A stretch of DNA of 64,000 bases from positions 119,796 to 183,795 of the forward strand of contig NZ_LIFX01000014.1 in NCBI RefSeq assembly GCF_001297775.1, given 5' to 3'. This document shows, piece after piece, positions 38,888 through 47,432 of this stretch. Under the pieces are notes generated by a model. The model was given only the letters and a program-made list of their open reading frames with translations, was not told the origin of the DNA and searched no databases. Position 1 is the first letter of the stretch. Every line of letters begins with the position of its first letter. A program made the position numbers and the translations under genes. The stretch comes from Trabulsiella odontotermitis (GTDB lineage: Bacteria; Pseudomonadota; Gammaproteobacteria; Enterobacterales; Enterobacteriaceae).

Positions 38888-41800
38888 TTACTGAAGCTCT
38901 TTTACACCGTCGGCTACGCTGAAAATGAATTCAGGCAACATGAATCCCTGTAGCTTTAGTAACGCAAGTGGACCGTCACCCAGTTCGCTGCGCATCACAA
39001 ACGTCAGCGAGTTCCCGTCCGGTGTACGCCACACCAGTTGCGTGCGACTTGCATCAAGGGGCGTGATCAGCGCTTTATCCAGCAGACGAATGAAACCCCA
39101 GTTTCCCTGGGTGTTGGCGTAGAGTTGCATGCCGCTGTTCACACTGCGCCAGCTGAGGCTGACACCCGGGTAATACGTGTTTCCCGGCCAGGTAAAACTC
39201 TGCCAGCTTTCCATCTGATTGAAGTAATCCAGATTTTGCGCATCGACAGAGAGCTGCATACGAGCAATATCACGGGAAGGACGAGCCATCAGCTCGAAGT
39301 GAACAGCAGCATCGCCCTGAGCGAAAACAATATCTGACAGCTCTGCGAGCTGGTTAATTGCCTCGAGAAAATCAGGGTTGACCACCATTCCCTGGCTTGC
39401 GGAAGGATCAATGACCCAGCGATTCCCCTCCTGATGAAGGATCCCGCTAAGGTTTGTTTTCAGGAATGTAGTGATCCGCCCCGAATCGCTGCGCAGGAAC
39501 TGGGCCAGCAGTGGCAGTGAAGCATCACTGCCGGAGGCATTAAACGGATAGCGGCCCGCAAACCCATTATTCCATTGTTCGACAATGGTCGACTGCCAGC
39601 GGGCATTCAAACTTCCCGCCGCCGGGGTCAGTATCTGACGCCATGCCAGAGCCAATGGCTGTACAAACAATGACTGACCGAACCCATTCCATTCTTGACC
39701 GAGACTTGCGGCCACCACGCTGCCGTAATCACGGGTGTCGGTCAGCGCAATGGCTTTACCCTGAAATACCGTCTGGGCCAATATCTGCGCCATCGCCTGC
39801 GGATCCGGAGCACTGGTGATCTGCTGAAGCTTCAGTCGCACCTGAGTGACGCGGGCAAGCCAGGACTGGAAACTGAGATTACCATTGGTGCTTGTACCCT
39901 CTTTACCTTCCATAAGCCCTATTAGCGGACCAAAAACACCCTCGAGCGGGCCTTTAGGGCCCTGAGCTTGCTCTATGAACTGTTTCGTATTTTTTCCCTG
40001 ACCGATCAGCTTTTTCGCCGAATCCACTATCGAGTCGGCCAGGGCCTCACCCTTCTGGCCTGTTTTCCCCTGCCAGGCCAGCGTGTTCATCAGCGCCACC
40101 AGCGGTGACTGACGGACATCGCCGATCAGACTGAGCTGGGCAATCGATTCAGAAAGCGACGAGGCTTCCTGCCAGTGGATGCTGTTGACCATGTTCAGCC
40201 ACGCATTACCAAAATCGGTAAAATAACGTTCCGTCAGTCGGGCTTTAAGCGCTTCCGGGGAAACATCACTCCCTGTCTGATGAGTTTTATCCGTCAGTAC
40301 CCAGTCGATTTCGTCACGCCGGGTTTTGACGACCTCGTTAATCGCATCCTGTACCTGCTCTTCCCAGGCCTGGCGCGTAAACATTCCCGGGACGATTTCG
40401 TCAGTGCTGAACACCGTTGAGGCATCGGTATCACCTACCATATCTGCAAGCGTTAAATCAGGCCAGTTGCTGGCAACACGCTTCAGCATGTCCTGATACA
40501 GCCCTGATTCAGCGTTACGCTGGCCTATTTGCCTGAGCAATATCTGACGTACCGTGCCGATTAATTCTGTATCGGGCTTAATTTTCCATTCAGGATGTGC
40601 CGGAAGGTTTTGCGCATAAAAACCCAGTAGCTTTGGCGCCATCTGTTGCCATGCGCCATCCGGCACATTCTGCCGTTTCGGCCAGGCCGCCAGCACGTTT
40701 TTTGCCAGCCAGCCCGCGTCTGCTTTGTCCGGACGGGCAAGCATCAGATAACTTTTGAGCACGTCCCAGGCTTGTTGTGTGCCCTTTGCGCGGGCATCAC
40801 TGGCGGGAGGAAGTTGCACAAAGGCATTCAGCTGCTGCCTGAGATGGTCTGCGGTGGCATCCCTCATCAACGGTGCATTATTCTTCGCATACAGCGGCCA
40901 GAGCGCGACCAGCGTGTCGTGGTCCTGATTGAGGCCAAAGCGCGTATACCACGGGGCGCCGGTCGCTTCACGATGTTGCAGACGGGCAATGGATTGCTGC
41001 AGTACAAGCTGGTTGTGCAAGCGTTCAGCCAGCGGTAGCGTGGTATCCGCTGCCTTCCGGGCCGTCTCCTGCGCCTGATAAATCTGAGTACGGTTAACGA
41101 TGAGTGACAGCAGGGTACCGGTCCCCCATAAGACAATCAGGGAAAGCAGGATTGACTGCAGCATCTTCAGCCAGTCAAAACCCAGTTTCCTGCCTCTGAC
41201 CGCATCACAGTCATCAATGACGGCTTTCCACGTCGGTGTGTCGAGACGCGTATTGGGTACCGAACCGGCAACGGCCAGTTCAGGACTGAACATGACCCCC
41301 CGTAAACACCAGGCCGCAGATCCTTGCATCAGCCCGCTGAGCAAAACGGTCAGACTGGCTTTCAGTTCGTGCCGCAGGCGGGATGACAGCTGAAGCAGAC
41401 CGTTATTTGCCGGATTATTCAGTATGTGTGCCATACCGACTTTTTGCAGGCGTTGTGTCAGCGAAGTAAACGCCTCATCCGCCTCGTTTATGGTGCCTCC
41501 CGGTCCGAAAATAATCCCTGTCGCAACCGTCTCCACGTCCTGTTGAGCCCCCGTGGCGCTGTCTGTCAGCCACAGCCAGACCGGAACCTGCCAGCCCAAC
41601 CAATGGTCTCCTTTCTGGCGACAACGCAAAAAAGCATCCCGTTCGCTATCCGTCGGGAGGGCTGAAGTATTCATCACCTGAATAATGCCATCAACCGGCT
41701 GGCCAGATCGCAGGCGCTTCAGTTTTGAAAGGAAGATCTCATCCGGAAGTGACTGCGCATCACCGCCATAAATCAGTACGTTACCGTCACCTTCCTGCCA

Positions 41801-42259
41801 CAGGTCATGGCACAGACCCGGGGCCGCTTTCTTGACGTCGTCCGGGTTGCCCATCACCAGAAAAAGTCGCACTCTACGCTGCCAGCGGCGTCCATAGCGA
41901 AAGCGCAGGTGTTCGGCAACCGCGTCTTCGTTGAAAGCCGGTCCGTTGTCATCTTCTTCGCTGGCAATGGCATTCGTGACCGGCGCGGCAAACTGAAGCT
42001 TGTTCTGCCCCCAATGGAGATACAACCCGGATTTACCGGCAAAGTCGAAAGCCTTCTCTGTCAGCCAGCCGAGTAAAAACAGCGCGGCAACCAGTATGGC
42101 GCAGAATGTAAGTATGCGTTGACCGTCATACGGCCCGAATCCACTGGCCGACGCAACATTTTCCGGAAAGGCATAAAACAGAAATGCCACGATGACCGTC
42201 AGAAAAAAAGCGACAGTCACTACGGAGCCGATGAGTGTTTTAACTTTTATCTTTGACAT
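38888..42259 (-). CDS. tssM: T6SS inner membrane core protein TssM (IcmF-like)
   Basis: TssM spans the envelope and joins TssL to TssJ. From the ATG at 42259 it has 1123 residues; a longer frame to 42484 only runs through the upstream gene. Two N-terminal membrane segments (about 7-30 and 47-67) and a third near 360-380 (LLSLIVLWGTGTLLSLIV) frame the cytoplasmic domain. Where NTPase-type TssM proteins have a P-loop, this one reads LFLVMGNPDDVKKAAP, so Walker A is absent. A large periplasmic part with the TssJ-binding C-terminus follows. It overlaps the upstream gene by 20 bases. Confidence 0.94.
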   Translation of the reverse strand: MSKIKVKTLIGSVVTVAFFLTVIVAFLFYAFPENVASASGFGPYDGQRILTFCAILVAALFLLGWLTEKAFDFAGKSGLYLHWGQNKLQFAAPVTNAIASEEDDNGPAFNEDAVAEHLRFRYGRRWQRRVRLFLVMGNPDDVKKAAPGLCHDLWQEGDGNVLIYGGDAQSLPDEIFLSKLKRLRSGQPVDGIIQVMNTSALPTDSERDAFLRCRQKGDHWLGWQVPVWLWLTDSATGAQQDVETVATGIIFGPGGTINEADEAFTSLTQRLQKVGMAHILNNPANNGLLQLSSRLRHELKASLTVLLSGLMQGSAAWCLRGVMFSPELAVAGSVPNTRLDTPTWKAVIDDCDAVRGRKLGFDWLKMLQSILLSLIVLWGTGTLLSLIVNRTQIYQAQETARKAADTTLPLAERLHNQLVLQQSIARLQHREATGAPWYTRFGLNQDHDTLVALWPLYAKNNAPLMRDATADHLRQQLNAFVQLPPASDARAKGTQQAWDVLKSYLMLARPDKADAGWLAKNVLAAWPKRQNVPDGAWQQMAPKLLGFYAQNLPAHPEWKIKPDTELIGTVRQILLRQIGQRNAESGLYQDMLKRVASNWPDLTLADMVGDTDASTVFSTDEIVPGMFTRQAWEEQVQDAINEVVKTRRDEIDWVLTDKTHQTGSDVSPEALKARLTERYFTDFGNAWLNMVNSIHWQEASSLSESIAQLSLIGDVRQSPLVALMNTLAWQGKTGQKGEALADSIVDSAKKLIGQGKNTKQFIEQAQGPKGPLEGVFGPLIGLMEGKEGTSTNGNLSFQSWLARVTQVRLKLQQITSAPDPQAMAQILAQTVFQGKAIALTDTRDYGSVVAASLGQEWNGFGQSLFVQPLALAWRQILTPAAGSLNARWQSTIVEQWNNGFAGRYPFNASGSDASLPLLAQFLRSDSGRITTFLKTNLSGILHQEGNRWVIDPSASQGMVVNPDFLEAINQLAELSDIVFAQGDAAVHFELMARPSRDIARMQLSVDAQNLDYFNQMESWQSFTWPGNTYYPGVSLSWRSVNSGMQLYANTQGNWGFIRLLDKALITPLDASRTQLVWRTPDGNSLTFVMRSELGDGPLALLKLQGFMLPEFIFSVADGVKELQ

Positions 42260-43460
42260 CCCTGGACGTTTCCTTACGAACTTCTTCTTTAGTGATGACG
42301 GCGACCCAGATGTCGTCTTTGTCAGCGGTGGGTTGAGCGGCGATGACCTGTGGGCCATTATCGCTACATACAGCAGAGGCAAGAATAATGACAAGCCAGG
42401 GGGCGGCATGTTCGGCATATCCCAGAGACGGATCAATACCATGATTGTCTTTTGATAAGCTGAATGTGACTCCGTTATCTTCACAAGCCATGTTCCATCC
42501 GCTTCCGCTGGAAAGAATTGGCCCTGTATACCAGGCAGTTTTTAGTACCTCCGGGTCTATTGCGGCCCATAAAAGCGCTCTGTCCAGTGTTTTTGCGAGC
42601 CGGATTTCCTGCCCCCTTTCAGGACGGTGGAGGCATACTGCATCAGGATAACCAGGAGCCTTACGATTGCTGAGCACTACAAGGGTAATGGCATCAGCAT
42701 CACCTTCATCAGGCTGCGCCGGCAAAGAAAACGACACTCCCGCAAATATGCCTGGAGTGTCCCAGCGCTGATCGAGCCAGGTATCGAACGCCGCCAGACC
42801 TTTGCCTGACAGGAGCCTGAAGTCCCGCCCGGTTCTGGCAGCGAGTTCTTTTCTGAAGTGATCTTCCAGTCTGACTCGGATATCGTCATCACAGTCCAGC
42901 ATCAGGCAGCAATGAATATCCTTCGGCAGGCTGTCGGTCATCTTTTGTATATGGGCGATGAGTGTTGACGTCGCGTAGATGAGTTCTGTATCAAGATCAG
43001 TCTGAAAACTGGCTAAGGCTGCATATCTGACAGCGGTTTTGGAACCACGTGGCGTTGAGGTCTCTGAAGCTGGAGCGGCACGACTAACTGCCTTCATTAA
43101 TGCACCGGGGCTATTTCCTGAAAAGTGTTGAACACATGTTTCAAGTATCCATGCACAGCGCTGACCCCGACATGTTTCGCGATCGATAAGCACTTCACGC
43201 TCCACATTGCGGGATTCAGCTCCCACCTGCTCCGCCTTATATGCGAACCGGCGCAGTGAGAAAAGCAATCCCCAGAGACTGAAAGGTAATCCCAGCACAG
43301 TAAACCAGAAAATAAAACCAGTGCGTTCCGTCGTCCAGTTCCAGAGCGTTAACGCAATCCCACCTGACATGACAATTGCCAGAAACAGCAGCCAGCGGCG
43401 GGTCTCAGGTCGCGGAACTTTCACCGCCTTTTCAGGGATGGCATCCAGCCAGACGGGCAT
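42240..43460 (-). CDS. T6SS-associated inner membrane protein, function unknown
   Basis: From the ATG at 43460 the product has 406 residues, with two membrane segments close to the N-terminus (about 25-43 and 49-72) and a soluble remainder, probably cytoplasmic. I recognise no catalytic motif. The start lies two bases after the PAAR stop and the end overlaps tssM by 20 bases, so the three are translationally linked. Similar proteins lie between PAAR and tssM in some enteric T6SS clusters; a chaperone or assembly role is possible but unproven. Confidence 0.7.
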   Translation of the reverse strand: MPVWLDAIPEKAVKVPRPETRRWLLFLAIVMSGGIALTLWNWTTERTGFIFWFTVLGLPFSLWGLLFSLRRFAYKAEQVGAESRNVEREVLIDRETCRGQRCAWILETCVQHFSGNSPGALMKAVSRAAPASETSTPRGSKTAVRYAALASFQTDLDTELIYATSTLIAHIQKMTDSLPKDIHCCLMLDCDDDIRVRLEDHFRKELAARTGRDFRLLSGKGLAAFDTWLDQRWDTPGIFAGVSFSLPAQPDEGDADAITLVVLSNRKAPGYPDAVCLHRPERGQEIRLAKTLDRALLWAAIDPEVLKTAWYTGPILSSGSGWNMACEDNGVTFSLSKDNHGIDPSLGYAEHAAPWLVIILASAVCSDNGPQVIAAQPTADKDDIWVAVITKEEVRKETSRDVKDKS

Positions 43461-43462
43461 AA

Positions 43463-43726
43463 TCAGGCAACCTTTGCTGCGGCAAATGAACTGATCAATG
43501 TACAACCACACCCACATTTATGACCGTGAAAGGCTACAGGGATCCCGTTATCTAGATAATCAGGATTACCTTCAATAATAGTTGTCGGACCATGCCCGGG
43601 TATCGGGCATGAAACACTGTCACCTTTACGCGCCACGCCAAGTCCACCAAATATCATGGTGCCAGAACAGGTCATAACTGAACCACCGTGAGTGGTTTTG
43701 TCGCCTTTTCGGATAATCTGGAACAT
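43463..43726 (-). CDS. PAAR-domain T6SS spike tip protein
   Basis: The 87-residue protein is a single PAAR domain that sharpens the VgrG spike. It shows the expected start (QIIRKGDKTTHGG), VARKGDSVSCPIPGHGP in the middle, and the histidine-cysteine cluster VAFHGHKCGCGCTLIS near the C-terminus for metal binding. There is no toxin extension, so it can serve either VgrG in this cluster. It heads the PAAR-membrane protein-tssM unit after a 288-base AT-rich gap (43727-44014) in which I see no gene. Confidence 0.93.
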   Translation of the reverse strand: MFQIIRKGDKTTHGGSVMTCSGTMIFGGLGVARKGDSVSCPIPGHGPTTIIEGNPDYLDNGIPVAFHGHKCGCGCTLISSFAAAKVA

Positions 43727-44014
43727 TATTTAAAGCCTCATTTTTCGCTAATGATGGTTCACTGCTTTCTTATGAAATACACGAAATTTCAGTTTATTTA
43801 TAAAAATCAGAAAAGATGCTTCTTTATTTATATACACAAAATTCGCACTCACACCCCTACAAAATTAAAAGAAATATTTAGTTTCTTACAGAACCACTCG
43901 TAATACAGACAACAAACGGCTTACCTTTTGAATTGATACATCCGATATTCACTCATTCTTTATCAGAAGAATACTGTTTTTATTACTGGATATAAGAGTG
44001 ATGCGGGTTTCTTC

Positions 44015-44822
44015 CTACGCTGCCTTATACAGCTGATCCAGAATACCCTTCACCACGTTATTCGGTTGCTTTATACCATCAATCAGGTCAAAACTTTCCG
44101 GTGTCTTATTCAGCGTGACAAACCCGAGCTCACCAAACGCATACTGTGACACTTTCTGAACGCTGGCGGCAGGTAACCAGCCATTATCTTTGTATATGTG
44201 AAAATACGCGGCATTCTGGTTATTTGTCAGTGCACTCCCCTCAGCATCTGCACCAGGCACTTTTGCAAGCGTAACAATACTCGATATCTTTGTTCTACGA
44301 CTGCCCGCAACCATTCCCCGCTCACCCTTTTCAAACAACGGTGCATCGATTTTCCAGGTCAGATAAACAGGCGTATACTCTCCCGCATGTCCGGGATTGG
44401 TGATGAACTTTTCCATATTGTCCATACTCAGGCACTCAATATGCACCTGATAGCGAGAGCGTTTGCCGTTTTCTTCCGGTAACTGATAAAACCCCATATG
44501 CCCGAGACTGTCTCCGGCACTGACAGGCACAGGCGATGGAGGCACATACACTTCATTAAAAACGGGTTCACTACCAGATGCTGCCGGTGCAACCGGCGTC
44601 AGGCTGTCGCCGTCTGACACTACCCATACCCGGTCACCCTTCTTCAACCTGTCCTTATCCCGACCCAGCGTGACCAGACTGAATGTTCTTTCTGCATCAC
44701 CGGAGTTCTTGCCGGGGCGGATGACCTGCTGCGCGGTATTACCGGGATCGTATGAAAGCGGGAAATCTGTCACCAGTCTGTCTGCATTTTTATACTGCAG
44801 TACATTCTCACTGCTCAGATAA
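44015..44822 (-). pseudogene. Truncated copy of the VgrG-linked effector core
   Basis: The frame from SYLSSENVLQYKNADRLVTD to GILDQLYKAA matches residues about 276-543 of the intact effector at 47433-50516, but both ends are lost. The open part starts with MTDFPLSYDPG at 44773; homology continues upstream to about 44822 without a start region. At the 3' end a GAG codon has become TAG (KAA-stop-EETR), after which homology fades within a few codons. The segment 44461-44767 is identical to 49331-49637. With no N-terminal adaptor and no toxin domain it is probably a non-functional remnant, though it can feed recombination. Confidence 0.85.
44461..44767. repeat. 307-base identical direct repeat, copy 1
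   Basis: This block is base-for-base the same as 49331-49637, read line by line, at an offset of 4870. It ends abruptly: left of 44461 and right of 44767 the two copies differ at several positions. Confidence 0.95.
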
Positions 44823-44859
44823 CTGACATGATATCATTGAAAGTCTTTTATTTAATATC

Positions 44860-45411
44860 TCAGAGTTTTGGTTTATTCTCCAAATAAGCCAAAACGTCCC
44901 CTGCTGTTTTAAACTTATACTTTACAGGTTTCCCATTAACAACCCCATCCTGTCCCCCCTCAAAAAAACTCGATATTTGAACGTTTTTGACTATGCTATC
45001 TTTATAGTAATCATAAGCGAATACTTCATAATATTTCCCAACAGTATTAACCCCATCCAAATTATAAACCCAGCTAACTATTATGAATAAATTATTCTTA
45101 TATTGACCTTTACCCCAAAATACCGATTCGATGCTTGCAATGCTACCGTCATATGAATAAGAATCGAACATAATGCTATTCTTTGGAATACACCGATTAG
45201 GTACGAAAGATGCTTTAACATCAGGATGCTCATCATTTCCTGAAAAATAATGAAAAAAAATAGAACTACCTGAATAGATGTGGTCAGACTTCAACACCTG
45301 AATGGCGTGCTCATGATTTGCATTTAAAAACGCACTAACTTTATCATTTTCACATGCGTAAACATTTTCCGAAAGGAAAATAACCAAAAATACTAGCCAT
45401 TTAAATTTCAT
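44860..45411 (-). CDS. Predicted periplasmic immunity protein for the GH19 module
   Basis: The 183-residue precursor has a signal peptide (KWLVFLVIFLSENVYAC), so the mature protein is exported. The rest has no motif I know. Its ATG overlaps the stop of the GH19 gene (ATGA), the usual tight pairing of toxin and immunity. A cell-wall hydrolase delivered to the periplasm needs periplasmic immunity, which fits. Base composition is AT-rich compared with the T6SS core. The immunity role is inference from place and export signal. Confidence 0.65.
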   Translation of the reverse strand: MKFKWLVFLVIFLSENVYACENDKVSAFLNANHEHAIQVLKSDHIYSGSSIFFHYFSGNDEHPDVKASFVPNRCIPKNSIMFDSYSYDGSIASIESVFWGKGQYKNNLFIIVSWVYNLDGVNTVGKYYEVFAYDYYKDSIVKNVQISSFFEGGQDGVVNGKPVKYKFKTAGDVLAYLENKPKL

Positions 45412-46145
45412 TTAATACACCCTGTGTTATTTTTCTTTATGTAATTAAACGCAAGATTTTTAATTTCACCTCGGTTCACCATATCCAACCTGGCTGTATT
45501 AACTTTATAAGTAAGGTCACTGAGGTTATCTGCATCCGCCAAAGAATTTATTTTCGCAAACTTCGACCAAAACCAGCACGCTGAGTCAACCGCCATAGCA
45601 GGATCTTCCTCTAACAACTTCGGATTCGATATAACATCGTTTCCACTAAAATTTTTATAGCTACTATAAGTCTCTTTATGAGTTAAATGAATTGGCCCTC
45701 GCCCTCTATAGTCCATCCCTTCAAAATCACTAGGGAATAGCGTTTTTGCCAGCTCGTCTTCATTTCTTACAAGATGATCTTTAGTATATTGTTTTCTTTG
45801 TGCTTCGGTATAGTTTGGGAAACGTCTTGATAGTCCTATATTTAACTGGGTGTAATATATGTTCCAAAGCCTATCACCATTAGTATAGTAAAAACTTTCT
45901 CTGAGCTTGGTAAGCCTTTGAGTTTCCACGCCTATTTGACCTAAGAAATGAGAGATCCTTAAACAGTTATTAATTTCATATTTTATAAACGCGTTTGTTA
46001 ATAATGGAGCATATAACCCAGCCTTTTCAAGGCTAATACCGAAACAATGAACAAGCAGCTCAGGTTTTATTTCTATTCCACTTCGGCAAAACGAACACGG
46101 TATCATATGACCAAGCCGTTGCCTTAAATGATCCAAAAACACCAC
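45408..46145 (-). CDS. GH19 chitinase-like peptidoglycan hydrolase module, cut off from its effector core
   Basis: The 245-residue frame opens at GTG codons within the conserved HPVVFLD junction. Catalytic features of GH19 are visible: ISHFLGQIGVETQRLTKLRE near residue 64, where the Glu of GVET and the Glu of LRESFYY match the two catalytic acids, and MDYRGRGPIHLTHKETY near 147. In T6SS effectors such domains cleave glycan strands of peptidoglycan. A TAA lies in frame just upstream, so the domain is no longer fused to the effector core, which continues in another frame. It may be silent, or translated alone from GTG without a delivery domain. It is coupled to an immunity candidate. Confidence 0.75.
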   Translation of the reverse strand: MVFLDHLRQRLGHMIPCSFCRSGIEIKPELLVHCFGISLEKAGLYAPLLTNAFIKYEINNCLRISHFLGQIGVETQRLTKLRESFYYTNGDRLWNIYYTQLNIGLSRRFPNYTEAQRKQYTKDHLVRNEDELAKTLFPSDFEGMDYRGRGPIHLTHKETYSSYKNFSGNDVISNPKLLEEDPAMAVDSACWFWSKFAKINSLADADNLSDLTYKVNTARLDMVNRGEIKNLAFNYIKKNNTGCIK

Positions 46146-46566
46146 AGGATGCTGTGGTTAATGTATCCAGATAGGTTTTCCACAGCGGGTCATCCTTGCC
46201 GTAATACCATTCGCTGGCATGCTTCGCTATCACACGGTACAGATGGTCGCGATACGACACATTATGAACTGCCTGAAGATACTCCTGCTCCGAGTAATAC
46301 CCGTCCTGGTTACTGTCGATCATCGCCAGCAGTCGTTGGTAGTTATATTTGTTCAGCGCGTGAGTGGTGCGGGTTTCCTCCTCTGCTGCTTTATACAACT
46401 GCTCCAGAATACCCTTCACCACGTTATTCGGTTGCTTTATCCCATCAATCAGGTCAAAACTCTCCGGTGTCTTATTCAGCGTGACAAACCAGAGTTCACC
46501 TAACGCATACTGTGACCCATTCTGAACGCTGGCGGCAGGTAACCAGCCATTATCTTTGTATACGAC
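46060..46566 (-). pseudogene. Effector core remnant formerly fused to the GH19 module
   Basis: From YKDNGWLPAASVQ onwards this frame matches residues about 485-620 of the intact effector (TPESFDLIDGIKQPNNVVKG, EF-hand loop DSNQDGYYSEQE, DDPLWKTYLDTLTT). It then jumps to the GH19 junction in the wrong frame and ends at 46060. About 35 residues present in the intact gene between LTT and HPVVFLD are missing, and the frame is shifted by one. The left part of the effector is absent because the segment begins just after the preceding immunity gene. An ATG at 46593 inside that gene is unlikely to be a true start. Confidence 0.8.
46141..46158. repeat. Inverted repeat at the frame-shift junction
   Basis: ACCACAG-GATG-CTGTGGT is a perfect seven-base-pair inverted repeat with a four-base loop, placed exactly where the effector core frame leaves and the GH19 frame enters. 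Confidence 0.8.
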
Positions 46567-46570
46567 ACAA

Positions 46571-47407
46571 CTAATATTGTGTATCCGATTCAATTTCTAC
46601 ATCAACAGTATTATTTTTAGACTTTATTGAATAACGGACAGACTCATTTTCTTGTTCAATCATTATCTCTAACATATTACGATTAACCCATTGATAATTA
46701 ATATATCCTCCATTGAAAGGGTATTTAAGATTTTCACCAGGCAAGTTTTTCTTTAAGGCTTTTTTATAATGACTGTTCGCACGTATATCGGAATATACTT
46801 CAGATATTGATTTCTGACTAAACTTACAGCTATATTTACTTCTTCCATCGTAGGTTTCTCCTTCAAGATCACCTTTACAGTATTGCCAGAAATCGATTTT
46901 ATCTTTGTTCTCAGAAGTTACATTCCCAGTTTTCCTCTTCATAAACACCACATAGTCTTGTTCAGAGAAGAATAAATTCTCCTTATTCTCTATGAATTCA
47001 CTGTACGGTTCAGGACATTCTTCACCTGGCCTGAGAGAGGTCAGGACAACGATATCATCCGTAAGAGTTTTCCCTTCATGTGAAAATAGCACCTTATACA
47101 TTTTCACAGTATCTTTAGAGTAAAAATAAGAAAGTAATGTTTTATTTATTCTGACGAAATCGATAGAGCAGATATTTACTTTTGCCAGCAATGGATTCTG
47201 AATGGTGAGAATTTTTGAATCAGTAACGATCTCGACCTGACGAAACTGCTTTGTAAGATTGCGAACCCTGTCCACATCTGTCATTCCTAAAAGAGTTGAG
47301 CTGGATACTTTATCAAAGACCCATACATCCTTTGCTTCACTCACTTGCATGTGAGCACTAAATGATAAAACAAAGAGGATGTAAAACCATATTTTTTTTC
47401 TATTCAC
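46571..47407 (-). CDS. Predicted periplasmic immunity protein for the lysozyme effector
   Basis: The 278-residue precursor starts at GTG with AAGGA seven bases upstream. A signal peptide (KIWFYILFVLSFSAHMQVSEA) directs it to the periplasm. No enzymatic motif is seen; paired cysteines (CPEP, YCKGD, YSCKF) may form disulfides. It begins 25 bases after the stop of the effector, the standard place for a cognate immunity gene, and periplasmic location fits a peptidoglycan-targeting toxin. Low GC content sets it apart from the T6SS core. The role is inferred from context. Confidence 0.7.
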   Translation of the reverse strand: MNRKKIWFYILFVLSFSAHMQVSEAKDVWVFDKVSSSTLLGMTDVDRVRNLTKQFRQVEIVTDSKILTIQNPLLAKVNICSIDFVRINKTLLSYFYSKDTVKMYKVLFSHEGKTLTDDIVVLTSLRPGEECPEPYSEFIENKENLFFSEQDYVVFMKRKTGNVTSENKDKIDFWQYCKGDLEGETYDGRSKYSCKFSQKSISEVYSDIRANSHYKKALKKNLPGENLKYPFNGGYINYQWVNRNMLEIMIEQENESVRYSIKSKNNTVDVEIESDTQY

Positions 47408-47432
47408 AATATTATCCTTGTATTGAACTCAG

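Noticed and set aside
42260..42484. Extended TssM start with 75 extra residues
   Set aside because: The extension runs through the 3' end of the upstream coding gene in another frame; the start at 42259 gives the usual TssM N-terminal membrane helix.
44015..44773. The 252-codon frame as a functional separate gene
   Set aside because: It starts and ends in the middle of the effector core and has neither an N-terminal region nor a toxin domain.
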